Shown here: piece after piece, positions 43,581 through 54,632 of the stretch
Position numbering within the stretch: position 1 is the first letter of the stretch
Layout: each line of letters opens with the position of its first letter
Assembly: GCA_035079385.1 (NCBI GenBank)
Contig: JAVHKY010000015.1
Location: forward strand, 682,001 to 746,000
Reading direction: 5' to 3'
Length of the DNA: 64,000 nucleotides
DNA from: Aspidiotus rigidus
Lineage: Eukaryota > Arthropoda > Insecta > Hemiptera > Diaspididae
Translations under genes and position numbers: made by a program
Notes under the pieces: generated by a model
Told to the model about the DNA's origin: nothing
The model's input: only the letters and a program-made list of their open reading frames with translations
Databases searched by the model: none

Positions 43581-45250
43581 TATAGGAATGTTTGCAACAA
43601 GAACTGATCTCGCACGAATTTCTAAATTCATCAAAATGTAATGTTGAGTAAATTATTGTGATATTTCGAATCACCGCTTCTCAAAAGAGTAATGGAAATT
43701 ATACTTCTACAAAAGTATTTGGAAATACATAGCACAATACTGTCCCACGACATGGCAGTTAGATTTTTTCACTCCATAGGCTTTATTTTTCTATAAACTT
43801 GAGTAAACAAAAGATTTCCAGGACGTTGCCAGTAAACTATGACCACTTGACCTCCAAAAAACACCTTCAAACTCGCAGAATTTTCAAAGTCGACACACAG
43901 AGCTTCTCAATTATTTGTGGAATACTTTTTGACAGGCTTATGCTCGTGAATCCAAGTTGAAAAAATTGTCATTGAAAGATATATTGCCCTTACAAAAACT
44001 ACTCCACAATATAACACCATCGAATTTTCAGAAACTACCCTTTAATTCGGTAGGCAGTTCAAATTATTGTCGTCTCACCGTTCCCTCTGAAAGAAAAAAA
44101 AAGAAGGAAAGAAAGAAAACCGTAGTAAATTCAAAATCGATGAGAGCACGAAATATGTCACCTCGAATTTTAGAAATTTTCTCTTATTTTATAGCGTCTA
44201 ACAAATAAAACTTTTCGTAATGAAACAAGCGGAAGAAATAAATAAAAGGAAAAAAAAAAAAAACTTCCATCATAAAAGATTGTCTTATTGTGAAACTAAT
44301 TTCGATTCGTATACGTATGAGATTCGACTTTCTCCCTGCACATTTCTTTCCAATTAGAATGCGCAGGTCGTAAATTTCAAAAAGCAATTGTAATCACAGA
44401 TTTTTTATGAGCGTTTGCGTAAACTATTGGAAAATAGATTATCGTTATTAGTCGTACGAATTTCTTGAAGAAGTTTACTCCGGTATTCCGAGGGGGTGAA
44501 TAATTAGTTCGAAGTTTAATTAATTAAAAGAAAGAACGATCTGTTGTTTTTCTCTACAATGAATCTCGAAGTTGTTACAGATAAATACGTTTCACTCTCG
44601 GTTTTTTCCCTGAGTAATATAATTAGAACAGCTTTTAAAAATTAAAGGTTGAAAACGTGCTATGTTTTGGAGTTTGTTAACATCGTCAACAGCTCAAGAC
44701 TTATTCGCTGAATTTTAATGCCTCATTGAAATGGCTCTCCCGCTTACCCGCCTTCGTTTACCAATTCTTATATACTTACGGGTATTTTACTCATTTTGCC
44801 GATTTTCACTTCACACCAAAGTTCTACTCTTCGAATATCTCAAGACTCTCTCCTTCATCATAACGCAACTATTGTAACTTCAGGAAAATTATTCTTATTT
44901 CTTGAGATCCTAAGGCTATTTATCAATAGAAAACCACTTCATGTTGAAACGAGATGAGAAAATTAAAAGACAGTACAACTTGAGAGAAACTTTCAAGAAT
45001 TCGGATGATGACAAATTAATTACCCTTAATAAAGAGTAGTTTCACGCTTTGACAGGGAGGTCCTTGGAACGATTGTTTAGAATAGCCGCCAGATGGATAG
45101 ATTTCAGCACTCTCGCCTCTTTGTGTAATAAGAATTTCAACTCAATCGGACAACTTATAGAGTGCGTGAATTGAATTTGTTTTTTCTCTGCGTCAGTCAA
45201 TGGTAACTTGGATCTTCATTAACGGGTATATGTATTATGTTCAGTACTCA
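43581..45250. other. No gene recognised
   Basis: AT-rich. ORFs such as 43957-44208 (plus) and 44184-44387 (minus) are low complexity. No TE termini seen. Confidence 0.45.
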
Positions 45251-45435
45251 ATCTGTTCTCTAAGGTTTTTTGGATGAGAACGAAGTAACAGAAATGGAAA
45301 ATGGCACACCACAGGAGGAACCCAATCTCAGCAAAAACAGTAATGCAAACTTTGGTATCCTCAAAGCTTTACAATTCCGGAGTGCTTCCTGGGAGTTCAC
45401 ATCGGTCGATTGACCAATCGTGGGCCCCTGTCCCT

Positions 45436-45600
45436 GGGAACTCCTCCGATCTCGTTGGAACACGTCTGTGTTGGGCCAGTGTCGGACCATAATTCTATTG
45501 CTTCATTAATGTTTCTACAACGAGGAGTGTGTTTCAGTGATGATCCGGTCAGTGTCGAACCATTGTCAGACCATTCTGACGAGATTGGAGGTGTTCCCAG
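45436..45600. repeat. Short inverted repeat
   Basis: GGGAACTCCTCCGATCTCGT at about 45436-45455 pairs with ACGAGATTGGAGGTGTTCCC at about 45581-45600 with two mismatches. Overlapping ORFs on both strands here come from this symmetry. It may be the ends of a small non-autonomous element. Confidence 0.55.
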
Positions 45601-45887
45601 GAGGCCCACCAACTACTAACCAATAAGCAAGGAGTTGGTCATTTCCTACGAGTTTCGTGACTTGGTAAGAATGTATTGATCTGGCATAGACTTCGAAAAA
45701 TAAAGGTGGACTATAATGGTACATAATATGAACTAAAAAATATAACAAAATTGGTTCAATTTTTGAATTTTCTCAACATTGAAGTACCGTAGCGATCGTT
45801 TTCTACCAGTATTCCTATCTGTAAAAATAGACTGGAAAATAGACAAAGTTCAAATTTACTGGTGGAAAAAGAGCAGGAAATAAATTA

Positions 45888-46197
45888 CTGGTCAATTTGG
45901 ATCAGTATTCACCTGTTTATGGTGCCATGTTTGTTTTCACACGCTACTATGGCTGCATTTCCGGGATAGGATCTCTTCACTATTCTTTGATTGAAATGGT
46001 GTACGATCAATTGCGTCTATTTTCCTCTTAAATATAAGTAAGTTTCGGTTTGGAATATCTGTATAATACGTCGATTTGGTGAAGACCAAACTACGCAGAA
46101 ATATATTGCGATATACGTCGACCAGTTAGGAACTTATACTTTTTTCTTCGTTCGATATGGCACCATAAACAGGCGAATACTGGTCCAAATTGAGCAG
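45888..46197. repeat. Inverted repeat with 41-bp arms
   Basis: 45888-45928 and 46157-46197 are reverse complements with three mismatches, separated by 228 bp. On each strand the arm encodes LDQYSPVYGA, so it appears to be part of a coding or ex-coding sequence present in both orientations at the left edge of the PLE-B minus arm. Confidence 0.8.
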
Positions 46198-47243
46198 ACT
46201 CATTTTTGTCGACAGGTAAATGTAATTTTGAGTTCGGTTTCGAGGTTGCGGTACATAATGACTATCGTTTGAAGAGATTGCTAATTCCCGCTGGGCTAGT
46301 AACGACGTGACAAAATTAAAACAATTGACACGATCTACCACACTATATATTGAGCGCTTTCGGCGTCCTGCGATCATCAGAATAAAAACTCAACTGAAAA
46401 TGAAATAGAAGGGTTACAAATACAGTGTATAAGGGAGCGAAGAACAAGAAGAAACGTGAGAAAGAAGTAATTACATCATCGAATAATACTCTCATGTAAC
46501 AGATCAGTTTCTCGGTAGTACGGAGAACGGTTGAAAACTTCGTTGTAAGTCGATCGATTTAAAACTGTAAGCTCGCGGTGTTGCTGATGCCTCGTTATTT
46601 CAATGCTCTCGAGGGTGAGTCTTTTCCTATGACTGTTCTCAATATGTAGAATTTTATCATCGCCACCTGAGTGATTCGAATCCAGGAGGTGTTCGGCAAA
46701 GGCTGATTTCGAAGGAGTATCATTGTAGAAGGCGTCGACGTGGTCTGAGATACTCACTCGAAAGGCTCTGCCACATTCGCCGATGTAGACAGCAGGGCAG
46801 TCTCAGACCGAAGGAGGTAAAAACCACTCTTAGACAAGGGAGGGACTGTGTCTTTGCCATTAGACAGTAACCTAACAACTTGGAGGTAAGGGTAGAAGGT
46901 TGGTTTCAAGACTTCGGTTTTGACTAAGTTGGCGAGGGTGTTAGTGAGAGGAGGGAGGTAGGGAAGAGAGACGCATTTCGTCCTCTTCTTCCGATCCTGG
47001 GAAGAGACTAGCGTGGTGGTCTTGCTGAGAGTGACCTTGGTCATCTTCTTCCTAACCCTCCCATCGATGTCGATATGGATTTCGTTTTTGGAAGCAGTGT
47101 ACTTGATTATCGCTAGCTCATTGTCAAAACCTTGACGTGTTAGGGGGACGGAAACCAACCGGTTGATGAAGTGGTGGTAAGCGGCCAGCATATGGGGGAG
47201 GGGGCAGAAGGAGGAGCCGTGGACGGTGGCATCGGTGGAGGGG
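46126..47243 (-). pseudogene. PLE-B inverted arm (3' half plus start of a following copy)
   Basis: Read on the minus strand: STDATVHGSSFCPLPHMLAA (47240 downwards), linker NEIHIDIDGRVRKKMTKVTL, SGFYLLRSE then a frameshifted GIY-YIG region, SISDHVDAFYND, HIENSHRKRLTLESIEITRH and LTVLNRSTYN. Next comes the terminal segment with CTGATGA...GCCGAAAGCGC (46380-46358), then the start of a following ORF (SIYSVVDRVNCFN). The GIY-YIG frameshift is shared with the plus arm. Confidence 0.75.
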
Positions 47244-49440
47244 TGCCTCAACCGCTCTACGAAGCGTCTTTATTATTGTCACCTCAGACTCGCCAAACTC
47301 ACCCCTACTGATGTCCTAGATGAGTTCTTCAGGAGGACAGAAGAGGATAGGGAGGACCACGAGATGGAACTCAGAGAACTGAAACTTAAGAAAATTCAAA
47401 ATCTACGTTCATCCAGCGCCAGATTATCCGAGCATAATGACAGCCAGCCCCCTCACCATTTCCATACGCGTCTTGTCAACGCCTCCAGCGCACGCCTGGA
47501 CGAAGAAGAAGCTGAGCTCCTCCGGAAAGGCCTAAAACATACGGTCAGGCCAACATCTGACAAAGGCATTAAAGAAAGCATTGTCACCGCTCTGGCTCCA
47601 GCAGTGTCATTCAGCCCTTCTGATTTGGTGTCGCGAGTTGCAGAAGTGATCCACAACACGCCTCCTCCTAATTAAGGATAACCGGAAATCACCTCTCGTG
47701 ACCCTCCGGTAGAAAATTGCCGACCAGCACCTTGTACTGACAAAAGCTGACAAGGGCAACACCGTCGTCATCATGGACCGCCCGGATAACAACTCCAAAA
47801 TGATTGCTTGCCTCGCGTCTATCAGCACCAAAGTCGATCCAAAATTCAATTTCGCAACGTACAACCAACAGATCCGCAGCGCCATCAACAAAGGTAAACA
47901 CTTATTAGACAAGGAACCCCTTAAGAAGGCACTTTTAGTGCCCAACCCCTCTGTCCCACGGATCTACAGACTCCTTAAGCTCCACAAAGAGGGGTCCCCA
48001 TGCGCCCGGTAGTGTCCTACCTTTCCTCCCCCTTATATCCATTATCCAAATATTATCTTGACCAATGGTTCAAAAATATCACCGGCTTCCAACCCTCTCT
48101 TTCAATTAAAAACTCACTTGAGCTAATCTCGGTGTAAACTCAAACCCCCCCCCCCCACCGGAAGATTCTTATCTCTTTTAACGTCAAAGGCCTCTTCCCT
48201 CATGTACCCCTCGGACCTACTTGTGAGCGCATCGAGAAACTATTACAAGAGGCTGCGGTCCCCAAGCATTTCACTGATGAATACCTCCGCCTCCTTCAAT
48301 GCTGCCTCACCCCTAATGTCTGCCAGTTTAACCAACTGGTATATAGCCTTCCTGCTGACATAGGTATCCCCATCGGATCAACTCTGGGATCCCTCATTTC
48401 TGAGGTTTTCATGGACAGATTTGAGTCTGAGCTCTTCCAATCTGATCATCCTCTTCTTGCCCACATCGCCCTTTGACGCCGCTATATGGACGATGTCCTA
48501 TGCATCTGGCGTGGCCCTAATGAACTCATCCTAACGTTCCTCACCTACTTGAATGGTTTGTACCCTAGCATTGAATGCACTGTTGAGATCGGTGGAGCAA
48601 AAATAAATTTCCTCGACCTCAATATCCACCTCGAGGATAAAGGTTACACCTACAGTATTTACCGTAAGCCCACCTCCACCGATGCCACCGTCCACGGCTC
48701 CTCCTTCTGCCCCCTCCCCCATAAGCTGGCCGCTTACCATCACTTCATCAACCGGTTGGTTTCCGTCCCCCTGACACGTCAATGTTTTGACAATGAGCTA
48801 GCGATAATCAAGTACATTGCTTCCAAAAACGAAATCCATATCGACATCGATGGGATGGTTAGGAAGAAGATGACCAAGGTCACCCTCAGCAAGACCACCA
48901 CGCTAGTCTCTTCCCAGGATCGGAAGAAGAGGACGAAATGCGTCTCTCTTCCCTACCTCCCTCCTCTTACTAACACCCTCGCTAACTTAGTCAAAACCGA
49001 CGTCTTGAAACCAACCTTCTACCCTTACCTCCAAATTGGTAGGTTACTGTCTAATGGCAAAGACGCAGTCCCTCCCTTGTCTAAGAGTGGTGTTTACCTC
49101 CTTCGGTCTGAGACTGCCCTGCTGTCTACATCGGCGAATGTGTCAGAGCCTTTCGAGTGAGGATCTCAGACCACGTCGACGCCTTCTACAATGATACTCC
49201 CTCGAAATCAGCCTTTGCCGAACACCTCCTGGATTCGAATCACTCAGGTGGTGATGAGAAAATTCTACATATTGAGAACAGTCATAGGAAAAGACTCACC
49301 CTCGAGAGCATTGAAGTAACGAGGCATCAGCAACACCACGAGCTTACAGTTTTAAATCGATCGACTTACAACGACGCTTTAATCACCGAAGTTTTCAACC
49401 GTTCTCCGTACTACCGAGAAACTGATCTTTTGAAATTATA
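47244..49440 (+). pseudogene. PLE-B RT/GIY-YIG ORF (plus arm), near full length but broken
   Basis: Order: N-terminal region (LRLAKLTPTDVLDEFFRRTE, then EEAELLRKGLKHTVRP), a stop at 47673, LTKADKGNTVVIMDR (about 47742), RIYRLLKLHKEGSP, MRPVVSYLSSPLYPLSKYYL, a C-run near 48147 causing a frameshift, LISFNVKGLFPHVPLGP (motif A position has Asn instead of Asp), IGIPIGSTLGSLISEVFMDR, a stop at 48475, RRYMDDVLCIWRGPNE (motif C is YMDD), INFLDLNIHLEDKGYTYSIY, the linker, and GIY-YIG with a one-base frameshift near 49110 (GVYLLRSETALLSTS instead of a CPAVYIGE-type end). Distinct from PLE-A in sequence. Non-functional. Confidence 0.8.
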
Positions 49441-49745
49441 TTGCATGTTTTCAATTTTTTCTGCACGTTTTTACTGCATTTTTTCCACTTTTACTTGCAC
49501 AAATGGGGATTTTATAGTGCACGAACTTCCGAGCTCTATCTATGTTATTATTCACCGAAAAATAGAATATTATTAGGTACTTTTACTCAGAATTCTGGTT
49601 AAAATGTACTAAATGTTTCTCTCAGTGCTGTACTGGAGAATGGGGTGACTCCATAAAGATATTATATAGAAGGAAAGAGATGGAAAGGATCCAATAAGGT
49701 GTGTTAGGGTTTACACACTGCGTACTAGTACATTTACCACCAATC
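49441..49745. other. No gene recognised
   Basis: Spacer between PLE-B and LINE debris; nothing recognised. Confidence 0.4.
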
Positions 49746-49749
49746 GAGT

Positions 49750-50240
49750 TCCTTCCTGAGGAGAGAGTAGTGCGGTCTTAAGACGACAAAGACTGATGAA
49801 GAGGCTTTACGAGTCAAGCAGGAGGCTGGGCACTCCTTGGTCGAGAAGAGAAAGCGAGAAATTGCTCAGAGTGATCTAGGGTTATGGACGACCCGTGCGT
49901 TGATATACGTTCACCTCACGCAGGTGTTGAGCAGCTACGCCTGCTTCAACAAGTACCTTCATGAGAAGTTAAAGAAAGTTGAGGAGGCAAGGTGCGATAT
50001 CAATACCTTACTTGAGTGGGAGGCGTAGAGGCGTGAGCAAAATAAAACTTTGGCGGAGGTCCATGAAGCGCTTGCTCCGAGTAGCCTGGTAGCAACTGTG
50101 CTAAGCATGGCACGAAATGTCTGCATTTGTAGCCACAGTCATGAAGAAGAAGATGAACACAGAATGGAATAAGCAAATGCAGAGTCAAGCTATGGCCTAC
50201 TCAAAACCTGCGCACCACAGAGAGCACTCTGCAGGAAGAA
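49750..50240 (+). pseudogene. R1-like LINE ORF2 C-terminal fragment
   Basis: The frame at 49837 gives YVHLTQVLSSYACFNKYLHE, resembling the C-terminal FxLTQxLTGHGCFxxYL motif of R1-type LINEs. The zinc-binding CxxC that follows is lost, but LVATVLSM and, after a frameshift, SAFVATVMKKKMNTEWNKQM match the usual continuation. Several frameshifts; not functional. Confidence 0.45.
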
Positions 50241-50639
50241 GGATCTAATAGCGACTTAGTTCCAAAGTGTGTCTGGTGCTTGTGTGCTCAAGTTTGCGTG
50301 ATTGGGGACATTGTAGCTTGGCGGTTACCAAGAGGAGGAGGTTCCACCGAGGAGATCCTTCCAACACTGAAGTTATACCCGAAAGTGTCAATACCGGTGT
50401 CAGAGAAAACAAAATTAATTCACGCGCAACTCGCGCAAACTCGACAATGGAGGATGGGCGGCAGCACATGTAACACAAGTGATTTATCGGAGAAGAAAAA
50501 ATTGCCAAATGCGAAGATTCGGCAGTTACTTAAATCAGGAAAAAAATTGATAACGATAGAAAGAGTTTCTTCCCCTCCGTATTTGATTCAATATTCAACC
50601 ATTTTAAGGGGAAAAGGGAATGTAAAAAAAAAGGTCGGT

Positions 50640-51010
50640 CACCGGCTGGAAAAACGTGGGACTTGGAAAAATTTCGACCTACGAGCTATGTATGATAGAA
50701 GAGGGATTTGAAAAAAAAGTTGATTTTTTCCAAGTCACTCTCCAATGGCTAGGTTAGGTTAGGTTTTGTCCTCTCATCAAGTTAAGACGGCGAACACCAG
50801 AAATGTTTAAACAGCGAACCTGTTCTATGGGAAGAGGGTCACTTGAAAAGAGAGGCCGCGTGCCGTCTGGAAAAACGTGGGACTTGAAAAATATGAATAT
50901 CGAGTTGTTACGATAGGGGAAACTTGAAAAATGTCGACTTTTGAAATTATGTGATGCGAGAGAAACTTCGAAAACTTGGAATATCGAATTATATCTGATG
51001 GGGGGAAATT
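50640..51010. repeat. Diverged copies of the minisatellite MITE
   Basis: GGACTTGGAAAAATTTCGAC and CGAGCTATGTATGATAG at 50670-50710 are minisatellite units. CAGCGAACCTGTTCTATGGG at about 50812 matches the CAGGGAACCTGTTTTATG end of the 9677 element, and GCGTGCCGTCTGG its right part. The arrangement is degraded, perhaps two overlapping copies. Confidence 0.5.
50749..50765 (+). repeat. Three TTAGG-type repeats
   Basis: AGGTTAGGTTAGGTT, the arthropod telomere-type pentamer in tandem. Too short to mean more than a chance or interstitial tract. Confidence 0.5.
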
Positions 51011-51085
51011 TGGAAAACCTTGGACTTTCTAGCTTCGACTTCGAAGGTGGTGAGGACCGGAGTTTAATCATTATTTAGAAAAAGT

Positions 51086-51361
51086 ATGAACAAAGAGACT
51101 CCCATTGAACATTTTTCCAGTTTGTCTCGATTAACGCAGTTAATGAAGTTGCCTCAAGCAGCTAAAGAAGTAGGCTGCGAGTTTCTTTACTTCTCACAGG
51201 TTCTTTCGGTTGAAAGAATGATGCAATCAAAGAATTGCTGGAGAGAGGAAGTATCTGTTGATTTTGACGATATCGAAAACAATTTTACAATTCACGATTG
51301 TTCCAATGTACTCAAGAGTTATCTTTCTCAGCTCCCCAAGCCAAAGCAAAAAAACAAGTGA
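51086..51361 (+). CDS. RhoGAP-like exon or fragment (ARHGAP19-type resemblance)
   Basis: ATG-started 91-aa ORF. Its end, VDFDDIENNFTIHDCSNVLK followed by SYLSQLPKP, resembles the helix of Rho GTPase-activating domains around the conserved HDxxxxLKxYLxxLPxPL motif. The arginine-finger part would be upstream and the C-terminal helices downstream; neither is visible. The first ~60 residues (SSLSRLTQLMKLPQAAKEVG, then FLYFSQVLSVERMM) are not typical of the domain. TTATTTAG before 51080 could be an acceptor and CAAGTGAAA at about 51357 a weak donor, so this may be one exon. Otherwise it is a truncated captured fragment ending in a lysine-rich tail. Confidence 0.35.
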   Translation: MNKETPIEHFSSLSRLTQLMKLPQAAKEVGCEFLYFSQVLSVERMMQSKNCWREEVSVDFDDIENNFTIHDCSNVLKSYLSQLPKPKQKNK

Positions 51362-51369
51362 AATCCCAA

Positions 51370-53670
51370 AATCACGTTAGACGAACGATGGATGAGATGA
51401 TCTATTTTTACCCTATTCGGATATCGCCAATTTTCCGATGTTCGCTTAGGGCAGTTTTGTGTGGGTAAATCGACGAGGAAAGAAAGAAGATATATTTTTT
51501 CAATTGCGTTATCATCAATTACAACTAACCGTCTGACTGCTTCTTTCTCGAGCTTATTTTGTCGCCTTTTTCTCTTCTCATAATATTACTATTCAATTGG
51601 TAAGCCTACAAACTTAGGCAATAAATTCAACCGGGAATGCGGAGCCGCCCCCACATCATCAGACATAGATTCCCAAAACAGCCAATTATCGTTCAACACA
51701 ACCACTTCGAAAACATGTAAAACATACTATCCTGAAGTTGTTCTCTTCAACAACGTGACCCGAACAAAATACATTAAATAAACTTCGGAAATTGTTTTCA
51801 AAAAAAAAGAAAAAAGAAAATCAAATACTGTCACAGGTCCACAGTAAAACGAAATTCTAAAATGAGCGCGATGCGGTGGAATTCGTATTTGAAATGTATC
51901 GCGTGGTATTAAACGAATTGTACGTAAAAGCTGTGTAAAAGCTTTCGAATATAAATTACATGGGTACCAAGTTGGATTACGTAAAAAATTTTCAGCCTTC
52001 AGTGTTGCATTTCCTGCGTCGCAACGACGAAGTTAATTTCCGAACGATTCGTCCGATTCGTTTAAATTGTCGATATCCATTTGCCTATGCCGATACTTTT
52101 GCGGCAGTAACGTACTGTTTTCCTGCCACAGGCAGTTACCAAATTAGTCCTATTAGTCTTTTTTTTTCTCGCTCTCTCTTCCTCATTTCGCTTCTAGGAT
52201 TTTTAGATACCTAATGCGGTCCCATTATCTTTGTCGAATGCAGATTTTCTCTGCTAGGAGACACGGTCGCCTCTTCTCTATTCTCCTCCTCTAAAAGGAA
52301 TTCATCAAAAACTTTCAGAACTGGAAGTTTCTCGCTATCTATTCTCGAGTATTGATAAACAGAGAACTCTACGCTATAAAATTCTTCACAAAAGGCACGT
52401 GTTTATTTTTACGCTTGAAAAGTCCTATTTTATCTTTGAACACCACATTCTAGTTCGATGAAACGACACAGAACGTAGTAAAGGTTACACTTTCACATCT
52501 CTATTAGAGCTAGGAATTTAATTGCAGATGAATTCGTATGTATTATGGTGACCTTTGCTGTGAATTATATACCTTAAATACAAAGTACCGTGGTCGCCAA
52601 TTCATAGGGCACGAATTGAAGCATGAATATTCGCATATCGAAAATTTATATTATTTGTACGTGTACAGTATATTATGATAAAAAGAATTATCGGTACGAA
52701 TATATCAAATTTATTACAATATCAGTCCTGTATAATGTCGTATTGTTTTTGCGTACACTGATGCACACGGCGCACTATGCAGTTGAATGGATACTTTACA
52801 AAAAAAAATGGGTTTGTGTGAGAGTATAATATAGGGTAGCAAAATATCGCGATAATATCTCGACACCATACAATTCAAGTACCGGTTATGAGTTTATTTA
52901 TGAGAAATCTTAATTGCTAAAGGCATGCAGTGAGGCGGAATATGGAACAGAAGGTGTAAGTTGAAAATTTAGTCGGTTTGTTTCTATGACTGTATGTACC
53001 TACGTTTATAGGTAGTCGGTGTAGTTTTCCTTGTTATGTCATATCGCGAATACTCTTTACATTATTTATAATGTTCTATACTCACTTCTGTTGTCATACA
53101 TGACGAAATATTATAAATTGTATTAAATATACCTAGGAACTAGGTATCGTTCAAGTTACCTCAACCATACCCAAGCACGCGACTCTCTTCACGAATGAAA
53201 ATTGTTCATTGATTTTGAAATTTCAAGATAGGTTAGGTACGCGAGTACGGGCTACGGGAAAATTTCGAAAGTTTTCCAAGAATTTCAGTTTCATTTCAAA
53301 CTTTTACAATGAGTGAAGAAAGGGATAGAATGTCTCAAGTTTGTGAATGTATATTCGTAGCTTGATTAGACCAAACTAGTAAAAGCTGTATTTGGAATTA
53401 ATTCGCACTTTGTATACGTAACGAAGTTGAAACTTTTGATCACCTGCAAAAATGCTTAACCGAGGTAGTACTATAGTAACCTCTGAGATAGCAGCAGGAT
53501 TTTAACATTGCGGCAAAGATAATTCCTCGAAGCACTGGTATACTGTATACTGTATCAATTGAGTTTTTTTTTTTTAATGAGAATTTAGCCTTTTAAACTT
53601 CGAATTAAAAAGGTGCAGTCGTCTTGGCGAACTCAGCTGAGTGAAGAAAGTTCCAGCCAGCATCGCCTCA
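51370..53670. other. No gene recognised
   Basis: AT-rich sequence. ORFs 51960-52214 and 52623-52829 (plus) have no recognisable domain. No TE ends found. Confidence 0.45.
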
Positions 53671-53674
53671 TATA

Positions 53675-54002
53675 AGGGAACGTACCCAAACTACGTGATC
53701 CATATTTTCCGACTTTTTACCCCCCCGGTCGTGTCCACCCGTAGTATATACTGGAACCCCCCCCCCCCGACTAATTATCACGTAGTCACGTCTACAAGAT
53801 TTTGAAGGCTATATTCGGGAAAAAGTGTGTTTTCTGTACAAGATTTTAAAAAAATTTAATAGTTTTACAGCTCTAAAAATGGTAAATTTTCCAGAAAATT
53901 AGACCACGTGACCAAACCCCAAACCCCCCACAGAGACTTGTCGTGGTATTTTGACAACTTCCCCCCCCCCCAAAATGGTCACGTAGTTTGGGTACATTCC
54001 CT
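53675..54002. mobile_element. MITE with ~26-bp TIRs
   Basis: The left end AGGGAACGTACCCAAACTAC continues CGTGATC; the right end read inward is AGGGAATGTACCCAAACTAC followed by GTGACC. The 328-bp interior has C-runs (about 53725, 53759 and 53960) but no ORF. No clear TSD. Superfamily uncertain. Confidence 0.75.
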
Positions 54003-54149
54003 AAGGGGTAGCGTCGGGAAGAAGGATTGGATTCCTAGTGCAGGACTCTCGCGCAAAATGGTTTTTACGCTGCAACATAATATTTGTAGCTCAAGAGGTG
54101 ACCGGTTGTTACTTTTTTACATGGCAACAACAAGCGCGTGCTGGTAAGA

Positions 54150-54256
54150 GGGAAAAAACTTCTGCCGCCCTGACAGACTACCAATGGGAGGACCTTTATC
54201 GTCTCTCATCGCTAATGTATTTATGAATGATTTCGAAACTAAGATCTTGCAAATGG
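54150..54256 (+). pseudogene. PLE-C RT, left piece (interrupted by PLE-A copy 3)
   Basis: The frame at 54178 encodes LPMGGPLSSLIANVFMNDFE and TKILQM, the RT region just before the catalytic motif. It is cut at ATCTTGCAAATGG, which is duplicated at 57035-57047 where the same frame continues. Sequence upstream of about 54150 is not recognisable as PLE. Confidence 0.75.
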
Positions 54257-54632
54257 TATTAGCGAAAGGAAGAATACTCAGAAGGGTAAGTAAACAATGC
54301 AAACCGCAGAAAAAATTAAACGACCAGCGCTTTCGGTTGATAAACCATCTTCAGGACTGAAATGAAAGCAACTGACAAAAGGAGGAGAGAAACAAGGTAT
54401 TGAGATTGGCCAAACGAGAAATCGTGGTGTGAATCATAAACCAGTTCAATCAGGTCATCTTCCGGAATGTACGAGTTAAGTCCAGTAATGTCATCGATGT
54501 TGAGATGACGCGTTATCTCTATATACTCGAGGGCGATGCGTTTACGGTAGGAGTTCTCCTTATGGAGGAGTTTTTTCGACCCCTCACGGAAGCTGTGCCC
54601 GCTGTTTATTAGATGATCAGCAAAAGCTGACT

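Noticed and set aside
45260..45748. Several ORFs on both strands of about 60-76 codons
   Set aside because: They come from an inverted repeat and match nothing; no splice or start context supports them.
50749..50765. TTAGG tract as evidence for a telomere or chromosome end
   Set aside because: Only three units, inside TE remnants.
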